In this document: one piece after another, positions 25,692-38,356 of the stretch
Numbering within the stretch: position 1 is the stretch's first letter
Layout of the letters: every line of letters begins with the position of its first letter
Assembly (NCBI GenBank): GCA_027019165.1
Contig: JALUXC010000002.1
Location: 310,001-374,000, forward strand
Source: Pseudophaeobacter sp.
GTDB taxonomy: Bacteria; Pseudomonadota; Alphaproteobacteria; Rhodobacterales; Rhodobacteraceae
Direction of reading: 5' to 3'
Length of the DNA: 64,000 bases
Notes under the pieces: generated by a model
The model's input: the letters and a program-made list of their open reading frames with translations, nothing else
Database searches by the model: none
What the model was told of the DNA's origin: nothing
Translations under genes and position numbers: made by a program

Positions 25692-26265
25692 GCCGCCCGC
25701 CCTTTGGCAGCAGGCGAGAAGATCTAAAGCGGATGCGGTCCACCCCATGATAGGCAAGCCGCGCCTCCCCTCCCATAACCACGACGTCCCCTGAATTGAG
25801 CCACACCGAGTCGGTCCTGCCGCCACGGCTCTGGCCGCCAACGCGCAGCAGCCCGTCATCCCCCAAAGAGACAGAGACCACAGGGTAAGAAAAATCCGCT
25901 TCATCCTTGTCCTGATGAAGCCCCATCCTGGCCTCTTCCCCATAGTAGTTGATCAGACAGCAGTCCGGCTGGCGTTCCAGCCCTGTCAGGTCCTGCCAAA
26001 TCGCAAGAATCGGCGCAGGAATTGCTGGCCATTCCACCCCGCGCGGGTGTTTTTCGGCGTATCGATACCCTTCAGCATCCGAATACCAGCCAAATGCGCC
26101 CGCCGAGGTCATCCGAACCGACATTTGCCCGCCGCCCGGAACTTTTGGCGAAAACAGCGGCGCAGCCTTCAAAACAGGGCGCAGCGCGTCAATCAGATCG
26201 CGCTGCGCCTCCTGGGGCAGATAGCTCTTGTGAATTTCAAATCCGCGCAGGCGCAGCTTGCTCAT
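25663..26265 (-). CDS. alkB: AlkB-family alpha-ketoglutarate dioxygenase
   Basis: 200 residues from ATG 26265. Fe(II) ligands H117 and D119 (LHQDKDE) and H173 (AYHGVDR), with 2-oxoglutarate-binding arginines in RLNLTLR (R191, R197). Substrate-lid residues include NYY (106-108). It removes alkyl groups such as 1-methyladenine and 3-methylcytosine from DNA or RNA. The family's usual start fits 26265; ATG codons at 26289 and 26310 are in frame upstream. Confidence 0.93.
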   Translation of the reverse strand: MSKLRLRGFEIHKSYLPQEAQRDLIDALRPVLKAAPLFSPKVPGGGQMSVRMTSAGAFGWYSDAEGYRYAEKHPRGVEWPAIPAPILAIWQDLTGLERQPDCCLINYYGEEARMGLHQDKDEADFSYPVVSVSLGDDGLLRVGGQSRGGRTDSVWLNSGDVVVMGGEARLAYHGVDRIRFRSSRLLPKGGRLNLTLRVVT

Positions 26266-26339
26266 CGCTGTTATCTCATTCTTAACCATACCCCTTGCAA
26301 AAAAGCGCATTGAATCGTCTTTCTCGACGTGTTCTGGCG

Positions 26340-26368
26340 GTTGCAGGGGCTATTTCTGCTCCCTATAT
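26340..26368 (+). promoter_or_regulatory. Probable RpoH (sigma-32) heat-shock promoter of dnaK
   Basis: GTTGCAG at 26340-26346, 14-base spacer, CCCTATAT at 26361-26368. The -10 part agrees with CCCCATNT at all but one fixed position and the -35 part shares TTG and A with CTTGAAA. It lies about 109 bp before the dnaK start, where a heat-shock promoter is expected. Confidence 0.55.
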
Positions 26369-26476
26369 ACGCCGGGAAGCCGGGAGATGCAGACCTCTCG
26401 GCACCGAAATCGGGGGCTGGATGCCAAAACGGGTCCGGTCTTCGGGAAATCGCCTTGAAAAGAAAAGGGATCGAAA

Positions 26477-28396
26477 ATGAGCAAAGTTATCGGGATCGAC
26501 CTCGGGACCACCAACTCCTGCGTTGCCATCATGGACGGCTCGCAGCCCCGCGTCATCGAGAACGTCGAAGGCGCGCGCACCACGCCTTCGATCGTGGCCT
26601 TCACCGACGAAGAGCGTCTGGTCGGCCAGCCCGCGAAACGTCAGGCCGTCACCAACCCGGACAACACCATCTTTGGCGTCAAGCGCCTGATCGGTCGCCG
26701 GTTCGACGATGCAGACCTCGCAAAAGACAAGAAAAACCTCCCCTTTGCCGTGATCAACGGCGGCAATGGCGATGCATGGGTCGAAGCCAAGGCTGAGAAA
26801 TACTCCCCCAGCCAGATCTCGGCCTTTATCCTCGGCAAGATGAAAGAGACCGCGGAGTCCTACCTCGGTGAGGAAGTGACCCAGGCCGTCATCACCGTCC
26901 CCGCCTATTTCAACGACGCCCAGCGTCAGGCCACCAAAGACGCCGGCAAGATCGCGGGCCTTGAGGTGCTGCGCATCATCAACGAACCGACTGCTGCGGC
27001 GCTAGCCTACGGCCTTGACAAGGAAGACACCCAGACCATCGCGGTCTATGACCTTGGCGGCGGTACCTTCGACGTGACCATCCTGGAAATCGACGACGGC
27101 CTGTTCGAAGTGAAATCCACCAACGGTGACACCTTCCTTGGTGGTGAAGACTTCGACATGCGCATCGTCAACTACCTGGCGGATGAGTTCAAGAAAGAGC
27201 ACGGCGTCGACCTGACAAAAGACAAGATGGCCCTGCAGCGTCTGAAAGAGGCCGCTGAAAAGGCAAAGATCGAACTGTCCTCCAGCTCGCAGACCGAAAT
27301 CAACCAGCCGTTCATCTCGATGGATCCCTCCTCGGGTCAGCCGCTGCACATGGTCATGAAACTGACCCGCGCCAAGCTGGAATCGCTGGTGGGCGACCTG
27401 ATCAAGGCATCGATGAAGCCCTGCCAGGCGGCCCTGAAAGATGCCGGCCTGTCCGCGTCGGACATTGACGAGGTGGTTCTGGTTGGCGGTATGACCCGCA
27501 TGCCCAAGGTCATCGAAGAGGTGACCAAGTTCTTCGGCAAAGAGCCCCACAAGGGTGTGAACCCGGACGAAGTGGTTGCCATGGGTGCTGCCATTCAGGC
27601 CGGTGTTCTGCAGGGTGACGTCAAGGATGTTGTTCTGCTGGACGTGACCCCGCTGTCGCTCGGCATCGAAACCCTGGGCGGCGTCTTCACCCGCCTGATC
27701 GACCGCAACACCACCATCCCGACCAAGAAGTCCCAGGTCTTCTCGACCGCCGAGGACAACCAGAACGCCGTGACCATTCGTGTGTTCCAGGGTGAGCGTG
27801 AGATGGCGGCCGACAACAAGATGCTGGGTCAGTTCAACCTCGAGGACATCCCGCCCGCTCCGCGCGGCATGCCGCAGATCGAGGTGACCTTTGACATCGA
27901 CGCCAACGGCATCGTCTCTGTCGGCGCCAAGGACAAAGCGACCGGCAAAGAGCAGCAGATCACCATCCAGGCCTCGGGTGGTCTCTCGGACGAGGACATC
28001 GAAAAGATGGTCAAGGACGCCGAGGAAAACGCCGAGGCGGACAAAGAGCGCCGCGAGTTGATCGAAGCCAAGAACCAGGCCGAAAGCCTCATCCACTCGA
28101 CCGAGAAGTCGATGGAAGAGCATGGCGACAAGGTGGACCCGACCACCATCGAAGCAATCGAACTGGCGATTGCCGCGCTGAAGGACGATCTGGAAAGCGA
28201 CAAGGCCAATGCCGAAAAGATCAAATCCGGCATCCAGAACGTCACCGAAGCGGCGATGAAACTGGGCGAGGCGATCTACAAGGCGCAGGCCGAAGAGGCT
28301 GACGACGAACCGGCCGCCGCTGACGAGGCAAACGCCTCCGGTGATGACGACATCGTTGACGCCGAGTTCGAAGACCTGGACAACGACAAGCGTTAA
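26477..28396 (+). CDS. dnaK: Chaperone DnaK (Hsp70)
   Basis: 639 residues. ATPase domain 1 to about 385 ([31 protein letters not shown]), linker [14 protein letters not shown], then substrate-binding domain and lid ending in an acidic tail. It folds and refolds proteins with DnaJ and GrpE. AAAAGGG precedes the start. Followed by a strong terminator and then dnaJ, so dnaJ is likely to be expressed at a lower level by read-through or its own start. Confidence 0.99.
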   Translation: MSKVIGIDLGTTNSCVAIMDGSQPRVIENVEGARTTPSIVAFTDEERLVGQPAKRQAVTNPDNTIFGVKRLIGRRFDDADLAKDKKNLPFAVINGGNGDAWVEAKAEKYSPSQISAFILGKMKETAESYLGEEVTQAVITVPAYFNDAQRQATKDAGKIAGLEVLRIINEPTAAALAYGLDKEDTQTIAVYDLGGGTFDVTILEIDDGLFEVKSTNGDTFLGGEDFDMRIVNYLADEFKKEHGVDLTKDKMALQRLKEAAEKAKIELSSSSQTEINQPFISMDPSSGQPLHMVMKLTRAKLESLVGDLIKASMKPCQAALKDAGLSASDIDEVVLVGGMTRMPKVIEEVTKFFGKEPHKGVNPDEVVAMGAAIQAGVLQGDVKDVVLLDVTPLSLGIETLGGVFTRLIDRNTTIPTKKSQVFSTAEDNQNAVTIRVFQGEREMAADNKMLGQFNLEDIPPAPRGMPQIEVTFDIDANGIVSVGAKDKATGKEQQITIQASGGLSDEDIEKMVKDAEENAEADKERRELIEAKNQAESLIHSTEKSMEEHGDKVDPTTIEAIELAIAALKDDLESDKANAEKIKSGIQNVTEAAMKLGEAIYKAQAEEADDEPAAADEANASGDDDIVDAEFEDLDNDKR

Positions 28397-28419
28397 GGCC
28401 TGAGATCAAAGGCTTGACC

Positions 28420-28454
28420 ACGGGCCGGTCCGCACCCCGGACTGGCCCGTTTTT
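28420..28454 (+). terminator. Intrinsic terminator between dnaK and dnaJ
   Basis: 13-bp stem with one G-U pair, ACGGGCCGGTCCG (28420-28432) and CGGACTGGCCCGT (28438-28450), five-base loop, then TTTTT. It starts 24 bases after the dnaK stop. It probably sets a high DnaK to DnaJ ratio. Confidence 0.85.
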
Positions 28455-28478
28455 CGTTGAGGCATAAGGAATACACCG

Positions 28479-29636
28479 ATGTCAAAACGCGACTACTACG
28501 ACATTCTTGGCGTCTCCAAGGGCGCCAGCGCCGATGAGATCAAGAAGGGCTATCGCAAGAAAGCCAAGGAATTGCATCCGGACCGAAATGCCGACAACCC
28601 GGATGCAGAGGCGCAGTTCAAAGAGGCCAACGAGGCCTATGAAGTTCTGAAGGACGCCGAAAAGAAGGCTGCCTATGACCGCTATGGCCATGCTGCATTT
28701 GAAAACGGCATGGGTGGCGGTGGCGGCGGCCCGCGCGGTGGTCATCCCGGCGGCGGCGATTTCTCTTCAGCCTTCTCGGATGTGTTTGATGATCTCTTTG
28801 GCGACTTCATGGGCGGGCGTGGTCAGGCTGGTGGACGCCAGCGCGCATCACGCGGCGCAGATCTGCGCTATAACCTCCGCGTGACGCTGGAAGAAGCCTT
28901 CTCTGGCCTGCACAAGACCATCAAGGTGCCGACCTCGGTTGCCTGTACCTCCTGTGATGGCACCGGAGCTGAAGGCGGGGTCGAACCCACCACCTGCCCC
29001 ACCTGTTCCGGCATGGGTAAGGTGCGCGCCCAGCAGGGTTTTTTCACCGTTGAACGCAGCTGTCCGACCTGTTCCGGGCTTGGCCAGATCATCAAGAACC
29101 CCTGCAAGACCTGCCATGGACATGGCCGCGTCGAAAAGGACCGCTCTTTGTCGGTGAACATCCCGGCAGGGGTCGAGACCGGCACCCGCATCCGTCTTGC
29201 CGGTGAAGGTGAAGCAGGCCTGCGCGGCGGGCCTCCGGGTGACCTCTACATTTTCGTAGAGGTGGCAGCGCATGATCTGTTCGAACGGGATGGCAACAAC
29301 CTTTATTGCCGTGTTCCGGTGTCGATGGCAAATGCAGCCCTTGGCGGCGCGATCGAGGTTCCGACCATCGATGGCGGCCGTGGACGGGTTCAGATTCCCG
29401 AAGGCAGCCAATCCGGCCGCCAGATGCGCCTGCGGGGCAAGGGCATGCCGGCCCTGCGCGGCGGTGCGCCCGGTGACATGTTCATCGAACTTGCCGTGGA
29501 AACACCTGTGAACCTGACAGCGCGCCAGAAAGAAATTCTGCGCGAGTTTGAAGATCTTTCCGAAGAGAACACAAACCCGGAATCCCGCAGTTTCTTTTCT
29601 TCGGTCAAGAGCTTCTGGGACGGCATGAAAGGCTGA
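28479..29636 (+). CDS. dnaJ: Chaperone DnaJ (Hsp40)
   Basis: 385 residues, type I DnaJ. J domain with HPD at 33-35, a Gly/Phe-rich linker (about 75-110), four CxxCxGxG zinc repeats ([32 protein letters not shown]), then the C-terminal substrate domains. Stimulates DnaK ATPase and delivers clients. Confidence 0.98.
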   Translation: MSKRDYYDILGVSKGASADEIKKGYRKKAKELHPDRNADNPDAEAQFKEANEAYEVLKDAEKKAAYDRYGHAAFENGMGGGGGGPRGGHPGGGDFSSAFSDVFDDLFGDFMGGRGQAGGRQRASRGADLRYNLRVTLEEAFSGLHKTIKVPTSVACTSCDGTGAEGGVEPTTCPTCSGMGKVRAQQGFFTVERSCPTCSGLGQIIKNPCKTCHGHGRVEKDRSLSVNIPAGVETGTRIRLAGEGEAGLRGGPPGDLYIFVEVAAHDLFERDGNNLYCRVPVSMANAALGGAIEVPTIDGGRGRVQIPEGSQSGRQMRLRGKGMPALRGGAPGDMFIELAVETPVNLTARQKEILREFEDLSEENTNPESRSFFSSVKSFWDGMKG

Positions 29637-29677
29637 TCCCTGCCTCTTCAGGATGCGCCATTTCGGAAGGCCATCGC

Positions 29678-29704
29678 AAAAACGCCCCAACTCGGGGCGT
29701 TTTT
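29678..29704 (+). terminator. Intrinsic terminator after dnaJ
   Basis: 11-bp perfect stem AAAAACGCCCC (29678-29688) and GGGGCGTTTTT (29694-29704), loop AACTC, followed by CTTTTG. The A-run on the other arm would let it work on both strands. Ends the dnaK-dnaJ unit. Confidence 0.9.
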
Positions 29705-29737
29705 CTTTTGTTTGTTCAGCATTGACTGCCAACACTG

Positions 29738-30541
29738 GTGAAAAGGACCAACCTTGATGTCTCCAACGTGGTGATCATGGGGAAAGCTGGCGCATTTCGG
29801 GACGAAACTCTGCCGCTGTTTGACCGCAGTGACGAGGCGCGCGCTGCGCTTGTACCTGCAGGCCGCCTGCCCTCATACATCAAGGACCACCGCGCACGGC
29901 TAAGAAGCCGTTTCATGGATGGCGGCGCTGCAGCTATGCCAGATTACGAACTTCTGGAACTTGTTCTGTTTCGGTCCATTCCCCGAAAAGATGTAAAACC
30001 GCTGGCTCGCAGGCTGATGGATACCTTCGGTGATTTCAACCGGGTCATCACAGCACCGGTAGAACGTCTCCTGCAGGTCAAGGGAATCGGCGAAGCTGTA
30101 ATCATTGATCTCAAGGTGCTGGAAGCGGCCGCACACCGCATGGCCCGCGCCCGCATCATTCAGCGTCATCTGCTGTCCAGTTGGGATGCGCTTCTGGACT
30201 ATTGCCACACGACGATGTCCCATTCCGAAGTAGAGCAGTTCCGCGTGCTGTTCCTGGATCGCAAGAACGTATTGATTGCTGACGAGGAGCAAGCGCGCGG
30301 TACGGTGGATCATGTCCCGGTCTATCCGCGTGAAGTGGCCAAACGCGCGCTTGAGATAAATGCCAGCGCCGTCATCCTGGTGCATAATCACCCCTCAGGA
30401 GACCCTACCCCGTCCGAAAGTGACATCAAGATGACCGCCAGTGTCGGTACGGCTCTTGCGGCTCTCGGCATCACGCTGCACGATCATCTGATCATCGGAA
30501 AGTCCAGCGAACTCAGTTTTCGTAGCTACGGCTATCTTTAG
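29738..30541 (+). CDS. radC: RadC/YeaB family JAB1-type protein
   Basis: 267 residues if GTG 29738 is used; ATG 29777 (MGKAGAFRDETLP) is the likely alternative, and neither has a clear ribosome site. Helix-hairpin-helix region LLQVKGIGEAVIIDLK near the middle, then the MPN/JAMM metal motif HNHPSGDPTPSESD in the C-terminal domain. The old link to DNA repair is weak. Members behave as probable zinc hydrolases of unknown substrate. It starts right after the dnaJ terminator. Confidence 0.92.
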   Translation: MKRTNLDVSNVVIMGKAGAFRDETLPLFDRSDEARAALVPAGRLPSYIKDHRARLRSRFMDGGAAAMPDYELLELVLFRSIPRKDVKPLARRLMDTFGDFNRVITAPVERLLQVKGIGEAVIIDLKVLEAAAHRMARARIIQRHLLSSWDALLDYCHTTMSHSEVEQFRVLFLDRKNVLIADEEQARGTVDHVPVYPREVAKRALEINASAVILVHNHPSGDPTPSESDIKMTASVGTALAALGITLHDHLIIGKSSELSFRSYGYL

Positions 30542-30644
30542 TTTCAAGCGGCGCAAAGCTGACCCGCACCCGTAGTGCACCGGCTACCCCAGGTTTCTGT
30601 TGGGGACCTTGGGCGCAGCCCCCTTTCTGGAGCCACGGTCTGGC

Positions 30645-32201
30645 TTAGCGCACCCACACTTCAACACGCCGATTGACTTCCCGCCCCCAGGCACTGTCGT
30701 CGCATGCCATTGGAAGGGCCTCGCCAAAGGCTGCCACATCAATATCCACACGTTCGACGTTGGCCGTTTGAGCCGCCTCGATCACGGCATCCCGCACCGC
30801 CTCAGCACGTTTGAGGGCAATCTGTCGGTTCATGGCCGCAGGACCATCCCCGTCGGAAAAACCAACAAACAAAAGTCGGCCCGCATCATACACGCCAGCT
30901 TCCAGGGCACGGCCCAACTGCTCGATATTGCTCCGTGATTGAGCATCCGGCCGGGTCGATCCTGGCTCAAACCTAAAGGAGGTCGTCAACCGCTGATGGC
31001 CCCTGAGTTCTGCAACCATGCGCTGAAGGTCAGCCAGCTCAACCTCCGGCCCCGCCGCCGCAATGGCATTGGCGAACCGATCCCCCTGAGCAGCCAGAGA
31101 AATCCGCTCTGGGGCCTGATCCACAAACCCCGCTCTCCGGATCACGATTTGAGCGCCAGGACCCCTTACGTAGCTCAGGAAATCCCGTGCGACCTTGGCC
31201 AGGCGCCGCTCTGGAAGATAGAGGAACATCGGAGAATTGAGCGGATAATCCTCTGTCTTGATCGAACGCCGCGTTGCCCGTAGCGAAAAGCCGCAGGACC
31301 CCGACAATGTCAGGGCTCGCGCCGTCCCTGTATTGGCAAAACTTCCAATACCGATCGCAAATGGATCCGTTGCAATCACCCGCACAAGTGTGCTGTGGCG
31401 GTCGTGGCGGCGCAAGCCCTCTGCCAAACCTGCGCCAGCTGGCGCCAGCAACTTGTCTTCAAAGGCCTGCGCAAGGCCAGAACCTGCGACAGGGAGATGC
31501 AAAGAGATCGGCGCATCTGCTCCGCCAAGTTCTGACCAGTTGGAGATCTCACCGGAGAATACCGACACCAATTGCGGCAGCGAAATACTTTGGACAGGAT
31601 TTTCAGGTGAAACCAGTGGCACCATTGCATCCAAGGCCAGCACCCGGCTGCGTGCCGCCGCCGTCATATCTCCCATGCCTGCCTGACGCGCAAGTGCTTG
31701 CTCTGCAGGACGAATCTCGCGCAAGGCCATGACGATATCCGCCTGATCTGCAAGAAGATCGGCAAAGCCTTCGTCCGTGTTGCTCACAAAAAAGCTGAAA
31801 CGGGCCGCAGGGCGGTTGCCATCGCGCAACAGGACGTACTCAAAGTTGCCATTTGGCAGTGCATCCCGCCGGGTCTGATAGCCGTTGCGCAGGGCGAAGC
31901 CCTCAATCAATGCAGGCAGCAACACCTCAGCCATATTGGATGACCCGGAGAGGCTTACCTCAGCCACGAAATCAGACAGGCTTGGACATCCCGGACCATC
32001 GCAGGTGACGCCCGAACCATCTACTGTCAGTTCGCCGAATTTCGTGTCCACACGGTAGTATTCACCGTCAAATCCCAAGAGATCGCCAGTGATTTCTACC
32101 GCTCCGTCAGGGGATGACAATGTCACATCCTGCGCAAACAGTGGCAGAGGGACAGCGAACAGAGAAAGTGCGGCGCAAATCGCCGCACGCAAAAAAGCCA
32201 T
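30645..32201 (-). CDS. Phosphate-type substrate-binding protein fused to an OmpA domain
   Basis: 518 residues. Signal peptide 1-23 (LFAVPLPLFA). A PstS-like periplasmic binding domain follows (about 70-350: LSGSSNMAEVLLPALIEGFA, ISNWSELGG, VAGSGLAQAFEDKLL), and a C-terminal OmpA peptidoglycan-binding domain (about 395-518: RFEPGSTRPDAQSRSNIEQL, VGFSDGDGP, NRRVEVWVR). It should sit in the periplasm anchored to the wall and bind an anion, perhaps phosphate. No transporter gene is near. It forms an operon with the gene upstream (24-base gap). Confidence 0.85.
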   Translation of the reverse strand: MAFLRAAICAALSLFAVPLPLFAQDVTLSSPDGAVEITGDLLGFDGEYYRVDTKFGELTVDGSGVTCDGPGCPSLSDFVAEVSLSGSSNMAEVLLPALIEGFALRNGYQTRRDALPNGNFEYVLLRDGNRPAARFSFFVSNTDEGFADLLADQADIVMALREIRPAEQALARQAGMGDMTAAARSRVLALDAMVPLVSPENPVQSISLPQLVSVFSGEISNWSELGGADAPISLHLPVAGSGLAQAFEDKLLAPAGAGLAEGLRRHDRHSTLVRVIATDPFAIGIGSFANTGTARALTLSGSCGFSLRATRRSIKTEDYPLNSPMFLYLPERRLAKVARDFLSYVRGPGAQIVIRRAGFVDQAPERISLAAQGDRFANAIAAAGPEVELADLQRMVAELRGHQRLTTSFRFEPGSTRPDAQSRSNIEQLGRALEAGVYDAGRLLFVGFSDGDGPAAMNRQIALKRAEAVRDAVIEAAQTANVERVDIDVAAFGEALPMACDDSAWGREVNRRVEVWVR

Positions 32202-32225
32202 GAGAAATCCTGAAATGGTAGCAGG

Positions 32226-33191
32226 TCAGTTTGCAGCGATTTTCAGGTTTTCCATCAGATTATTCAACACCAGAAAATCACCTGCAGCTTCGCAACCGGG
32301 CATGGCCAATGTCAGATCCTGAGTACGCACCCGCTCTCCATTGCCGTCCTGTCCGAGGCTCAGCGTTTGAGCATCGATCTGCCGCCCACAATTGATCTCG
32401 GTAATCTCGGTTTCAACGCTGATATCCACCGCCCCGACACCATTGCCATGGCGCGGCAGGCTATAGACCTCCGCCAATCGCGGCGCCAGAAGCTGATCGT
32501 TCCCCAAGCGCACCATATGACCTACGCCGAGCGCGGGGTCAGAACCGCGCCAGACATGGCCAGGCGCCCCGTATTCAGCGCCATTTTCCCGCGCATGGAT
32601 TTCAAAACCGCTGTCACCGCTCCACTGCAGAACAACACGGTTCACTTCCGTCAGATCCGGCACCGGCACGACTGCCAGTTCGGCCAGCCCTTGCTCGGGC
32701 TCTACGATAAAGACCGCAGATGAGGCCAAAGCTGGCACCTGCTGATGCCAACGCCCCTTTTCATCGAATGCGGCCGAAAACATCATTCCTTGGTGGTGAA
32801 CTGTCAGGCGTTTTCCGGCCTGACAGGGTGCAGAGGCAGCCAGATCCACCATCGCACCCGGCACGGCTACGGCCGATACCGATATGATGCACGCTTCCTT
32901 TGGCGCTGCAGCAAATGCCCTAGTCGTCACGGCCAATTCCTCAGCCGGGGTTGCCGCTTTCGAGTCCTCAGCGTGCAGGACCGACGTCAATGTGATATTC
33001 TTGATGGTAAGCTCACCAGCTTCGGGTTCAGAGGGGACCTGAACTACCGACCCGGAAGATTCTGGGATCAAAGCCGTTCTTGCGTCCTCTGCATCTAGCA
33101 CGCGCGGCGGTGTCGATTGCTGCATGAAGAAGCCGATGCCCAAAGCACAGGCCACTGTTGCGCCACTCAACGTCAATATCCGCTTGTCCAT
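32226..33191 (-). CDS. Envelope protein of unknown function, single N-terminal membrane anchor
   Basis: About 321 residues from ATG 33191 (MDKRILTLSG), with GGAG upstream. One membrane helix (about 6-22), then a Pro/Ala/Glu-rich stretch and a beta-rich periplasmic domain with four cysteines (CIISV, CQAG, INCGRQ, MPGCEA). Similar Rhodobacterales proteins are sometimes named translocase without support. Being just upstream of the PBP-OmpA gene suggests a shared envelope role. Confidence 0.65.
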   Translation of the reverse strand: MDKRILTLSGATVACALGIGFFMQQSTPPRVLDAEDARTALIPESSGSVVQVPSEPEAGELTIKNITLTSVLHAEDSKAATPAEELAVTTRAFAAAPKEACIISVSAVAVPGAMVDLAASAPCQAGKRLTVHHQGMMFSAAFDEKGRWHQQVPALASSAVFIVEPEQGLAELAVVPVPDLTEVNRVVLQWSGDSGFEIHARENGAEYGAPGHVWRGSDPALGVGHMVRLGNDQLLAPRLAEVYSLPRHGNGVGAVDISVETEITEINCGRQIDAQTLSLGQDGNGERVRTQDLTLAMPGCEAAGDFLVLNNLMENLKIAAN

Positions 33192-33305
33192 CGTCACCAG
33201 CTCCACCCCACCAACAGGTTAAGGAAAGGTTGCAGGAGAAAGGCGGCTAGTTTGTGGCCACGCGCGGGAGATATTCAGGCAAAATAAAGAGAATTTTAAC
33301 GTATT

Positions 33306-33331
33306 CACCCGTGCGGCATAGCGCACGGGTG
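33306..33331 (-). terminator. Hairpin downstream of secA
   Basis: Perfect 10-bp stem CACCCGTGCG (33306-33315) and CGCACGGGTG (33322-33331), loop GCATAG, 43 bases beyond the secA stop. No T-run follows directly on the minus strand, so termination is probable rather than sure. Confidence 0.55.
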
Positions 33332-33373
33332 GGAGGGTATTGAGGCCCGGACCGGGCGATTTGCGGGTTCGGC

Positions 33374-36091
<2,718 letters not shown>

Positions 36092-36270
36092 GTGCTCTCC
36101 AACAGTCCTGTCATGGCTTCCGTTCTCAGGCAGGCTTGCCCGCCCTGCCCGCAACCCATAAACAAAGGTGGAAACGACGGTGCTTCCCAATAGCCCCTAG
36201 GCGATGTAAGCGGCAGCCATATAAGTGTCAACGCCGCGCCATGCTGCGGCCCGGGAATAGGAAGAATTCA

Positions 36271-37125
36271 ATGCTGAAAGGTCTCACTTTTCTGCGAGGC
36301 GCCGCTGCAGCGGCGCTTTTGGCGGTCGCGTCCGGGCCATCTCTGGCCGCCCCACATGCCAATACGGTTGTTGCTACAGTGAACGGTGAAGACATTACTC
36401 TGGGTCACATGATCATGGCACGTGAAAGCCTGCCTCAGCAGTACAAGCAATTGCCGGATGAGGTGCTTTACAATGCGATTCTGGATCAGTTGATCCAGCA
36501 GACCGCGCTGAAACAACAGCTCAACGGCGAGGTGCCGCATTACGTGCAACTCTCCGTTGAGAACGAAAGCCGCGCCCTTTTGGCCGCTGACGTGATCGAG
36601 TCGGTCATGGAAGGCGCTGCCAGCGAAGAAGCCCTGCGCGCGGCCTATGACCGCAAGTACTCCACCGGCAATGGCGGCGACGAATTCCATGCCGCCCATA
36701 TTCTGGTCGAAACCGAGGAAGAAGCCCGCGAAATCAAGGAAGAGCTGGTAGATGGCGCCGACTTTGCCACTTTGGCCAAGACGCGCTCGACCGGCCCCTC
36801 GGGGCCAAGCGGCGGAGACCTGGGCTGGTTTGGTCTTGGCAGCATGGTTCCCGAGTTCGAAGAAGCTGTTCTGGCCATGCGTTCGGGCGATATTTCTGAT
36901 CCGGTTCAAACCCAGTTCGGCTGGCATGTGATCCTGCTGCGGGAGCGGCGCAAATCCGAGGCGCCCAGTTTTGATGAGGTCCGCGGCGAACTGGAACAGG
37001 AACTGCGTACCCGCGCGGTAGAAGACCGCGTGAACGCCCTGACGGCTGCTTCCACCATCGAACGCCCTGAAATCGAAGATATGAAACCTTCGATGATCCG
37101 TGATCTCAGCCTGGTGAGGAACTGA
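36271..37125 (+). CDS. Parvulin-type peptidyl-prolyl isomerase
   Basis: 284 residues from ATG 36271, AGGAAGA upstream. Signal peptide about 1-26 (AVASGPSLA), helical SurA/PrsA-like N-terminal part, then a rotamase domain (about 135-230) with HAAHILVETEEEA, GPSGPSGGDLGWFGLGSMV and FGWHVILL. Acts on exported proteins in the periplasm. Divergent from secA, 180 bp apart, and 4 bases before argJ. Confidence 0.94.
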   Translation: MLKGLTFLRGAAAAALLAVASGPSLAAPHANTVVATVNGEDITLGHMIMARESLPQQYKQLPDEVLYNAILDQLIQQTALKQQLNGEVPHYVQLSVENESRALLAADVIESVMEGAASEEALRAAYDRKYSTGNGGDEFHAAHILVETEEEAREIKEELVDGADFATLAKTRSTGPSGPSGGDLGWFGLGSMVPEFEEAVLAMRSGDISDPVQTQFGWHVILLRERRKSEAPSFDEVRGELEQELRTRAVEDRVNALTAASTIERPEIEDMKPSMIRDLSLVRN

Positions 37126-37129
37126 TCCG

Positions 37130-38356
37130 ATGGCTGGCGCACTCCCCCGTTCCCCGCTTGCACCGGATCACTTTCCTGACCTGCCTGTGATCAAAGGCGT
37201 GCGTTTCGCCACCGCATCGGCTGGTGTGAAATACAAGGGCCGCACGGATGTCATGCTGGCGGTTCTCGATCCGGGCACCACGGTTGCCGGGGTCTTCACC
37301 CGCTCCAAGACACGGTCTGCCCCGGTCAGGGATTGTCAGGCCAAGCTTGGCACAGATCCGTCGCAAGCGGCAGCCATCCTGGTCAATTCGGGGAACTCCA
37401 ATGCCTTTACGGGGCACTACGGACAAACGTCGGTGACAGAAATCGTCTCTGCGGTGAGCAACATCACCGCAGCACCGCAATCGCGGGTCTATACGGCTTC
37501 GACTGGCGTGATAGGAGAGCCGCTGCCCCATGACCGCATCGTTGCAAAGCTCGGCGAGCTGAACGCCGGGTTGGATGAGACCGCGCTGGAAGCGGCGGCC
37601 GCCGCCATCATGACCACCGATACCTTTCCAAAGGGCGCCGGGGCTGAGGTTACGATTGATGGCAAGACGGTGAAAATTGCCGGAATTGCCAAGGGCTCGG
37701 GCATGATTGCCCCCGATATGGCCACCATGCTGGTCTATATCTTCACCGATGCGCAGGTCGAACAAGCCGCCCTGCAGGCGCAGCTGGCAGAGATCTGCAA
37801 CTGCAGCTTCAACTGCATCACCGTGGACAGCGATACATCGACCTCGGACAGCCTGATGCTCTGCGCCACGGGGGCCTCTGGCGTGGACGCAACCGGAAAC
37901 GCGGAATTCGCACAGGCGCTTGAGGGCGTGATGATGGATCTGGCGCATCAGGTGGTGCGCGATGGAGAAGGCGCGACCAAATTCGTCGAGATCCAGGTCA
38001 CCGGTGCAGTGTCTGACGCCGAAGCAAAGACCCATGGCATGGCGATTGCCAACTCGCCTTTGGTAAAAACCGCCATCGCCGGCGAGGATCCAAACTGGGG
38101 CCGCGTGGTCATGGCTATCGGCAAATCCGGGGCCGAGGCTGACCGGGACCGCCTGTCGATCTCTTTCGGGGATGTTCTGGTGGCGGAAAAGGGCTGGGTC
38201 TCTCCCACATACAAGGAAGAGGACGGCGCCGCGCAGATGAAACAGGATGAGATCACCATCAAGGTCGATCTTGGCCTGGGGGACGGCACAGCGACGGTCT
38301 GGACATGCGATCTGACCCATCAATACATCAGCATCAACGCGGATTACCGATCATGA
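37130..38356 (+). CDS. argJ: Bifunctional ornithine acetyltransferase / N-acetylglutamate synthase
   Basis: 408 residues, full length. The self-cleavage nucleophile is T199 in APDMATML. Other family motifs: NSGNSNAFTG, TASTGVIGEPLP and EDPNWGRVVMAIG. It transfers acetyl from N-acetylornithine to glutamate and can also make N-acetylglutamate from acetyl-CoA in arginine synthesis. Overlaps mutT by ATGA. Confidence 0.97.
   Translation: MAGALPRSPLAPDHFPDLPVIKGVRFATASAGVKYKGRTDVMLAVLDPGTTVAGVFTRSKTRSAPVRDCQAKLGTDPSQAAAILVNSGNSNAFTGHYGQTSVTEIVSAVSNITAAPQSRVYTASTGVIGEPLPHDRIVAKLGELNAGLDETALEAAAAAIMTTDTFPKGAGAEVTIDGKTVKIAGIAKGSGMIAPDMATMLVYIFTDAQVEQAALQAQLAEICNCSFNCITVDSDTSTSDSLMLCATGASGVDATGNAEFAQALEGVMMDLAHQVVRDGEGATKFVEIQVTGAVSDAEAKTHGMAIANSPLVKTAIAGEDPNWGRVVMAIGKSGAEADRDRLSISFGDVLVAEKGWVSPTYKEEDGAAQMKQDEITIKVDLGLGDGTATVWTCDLTHQYISINADYRS

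Noticed and set aside
27002-28123. Minus-strand open frame of 373 codons inside dnaK
   Set aside because: Antisense of a highly conserved gene. Such dnaK-antisense frames are a known codon-bias artefact.
30542-30644. Possible terminator between convergent radC and the PBP-OmpA gene
   Set aside because: Only short imperfect stems (CCCAGGT with ACCTTGGG) and no T-run; not strong enough to list.
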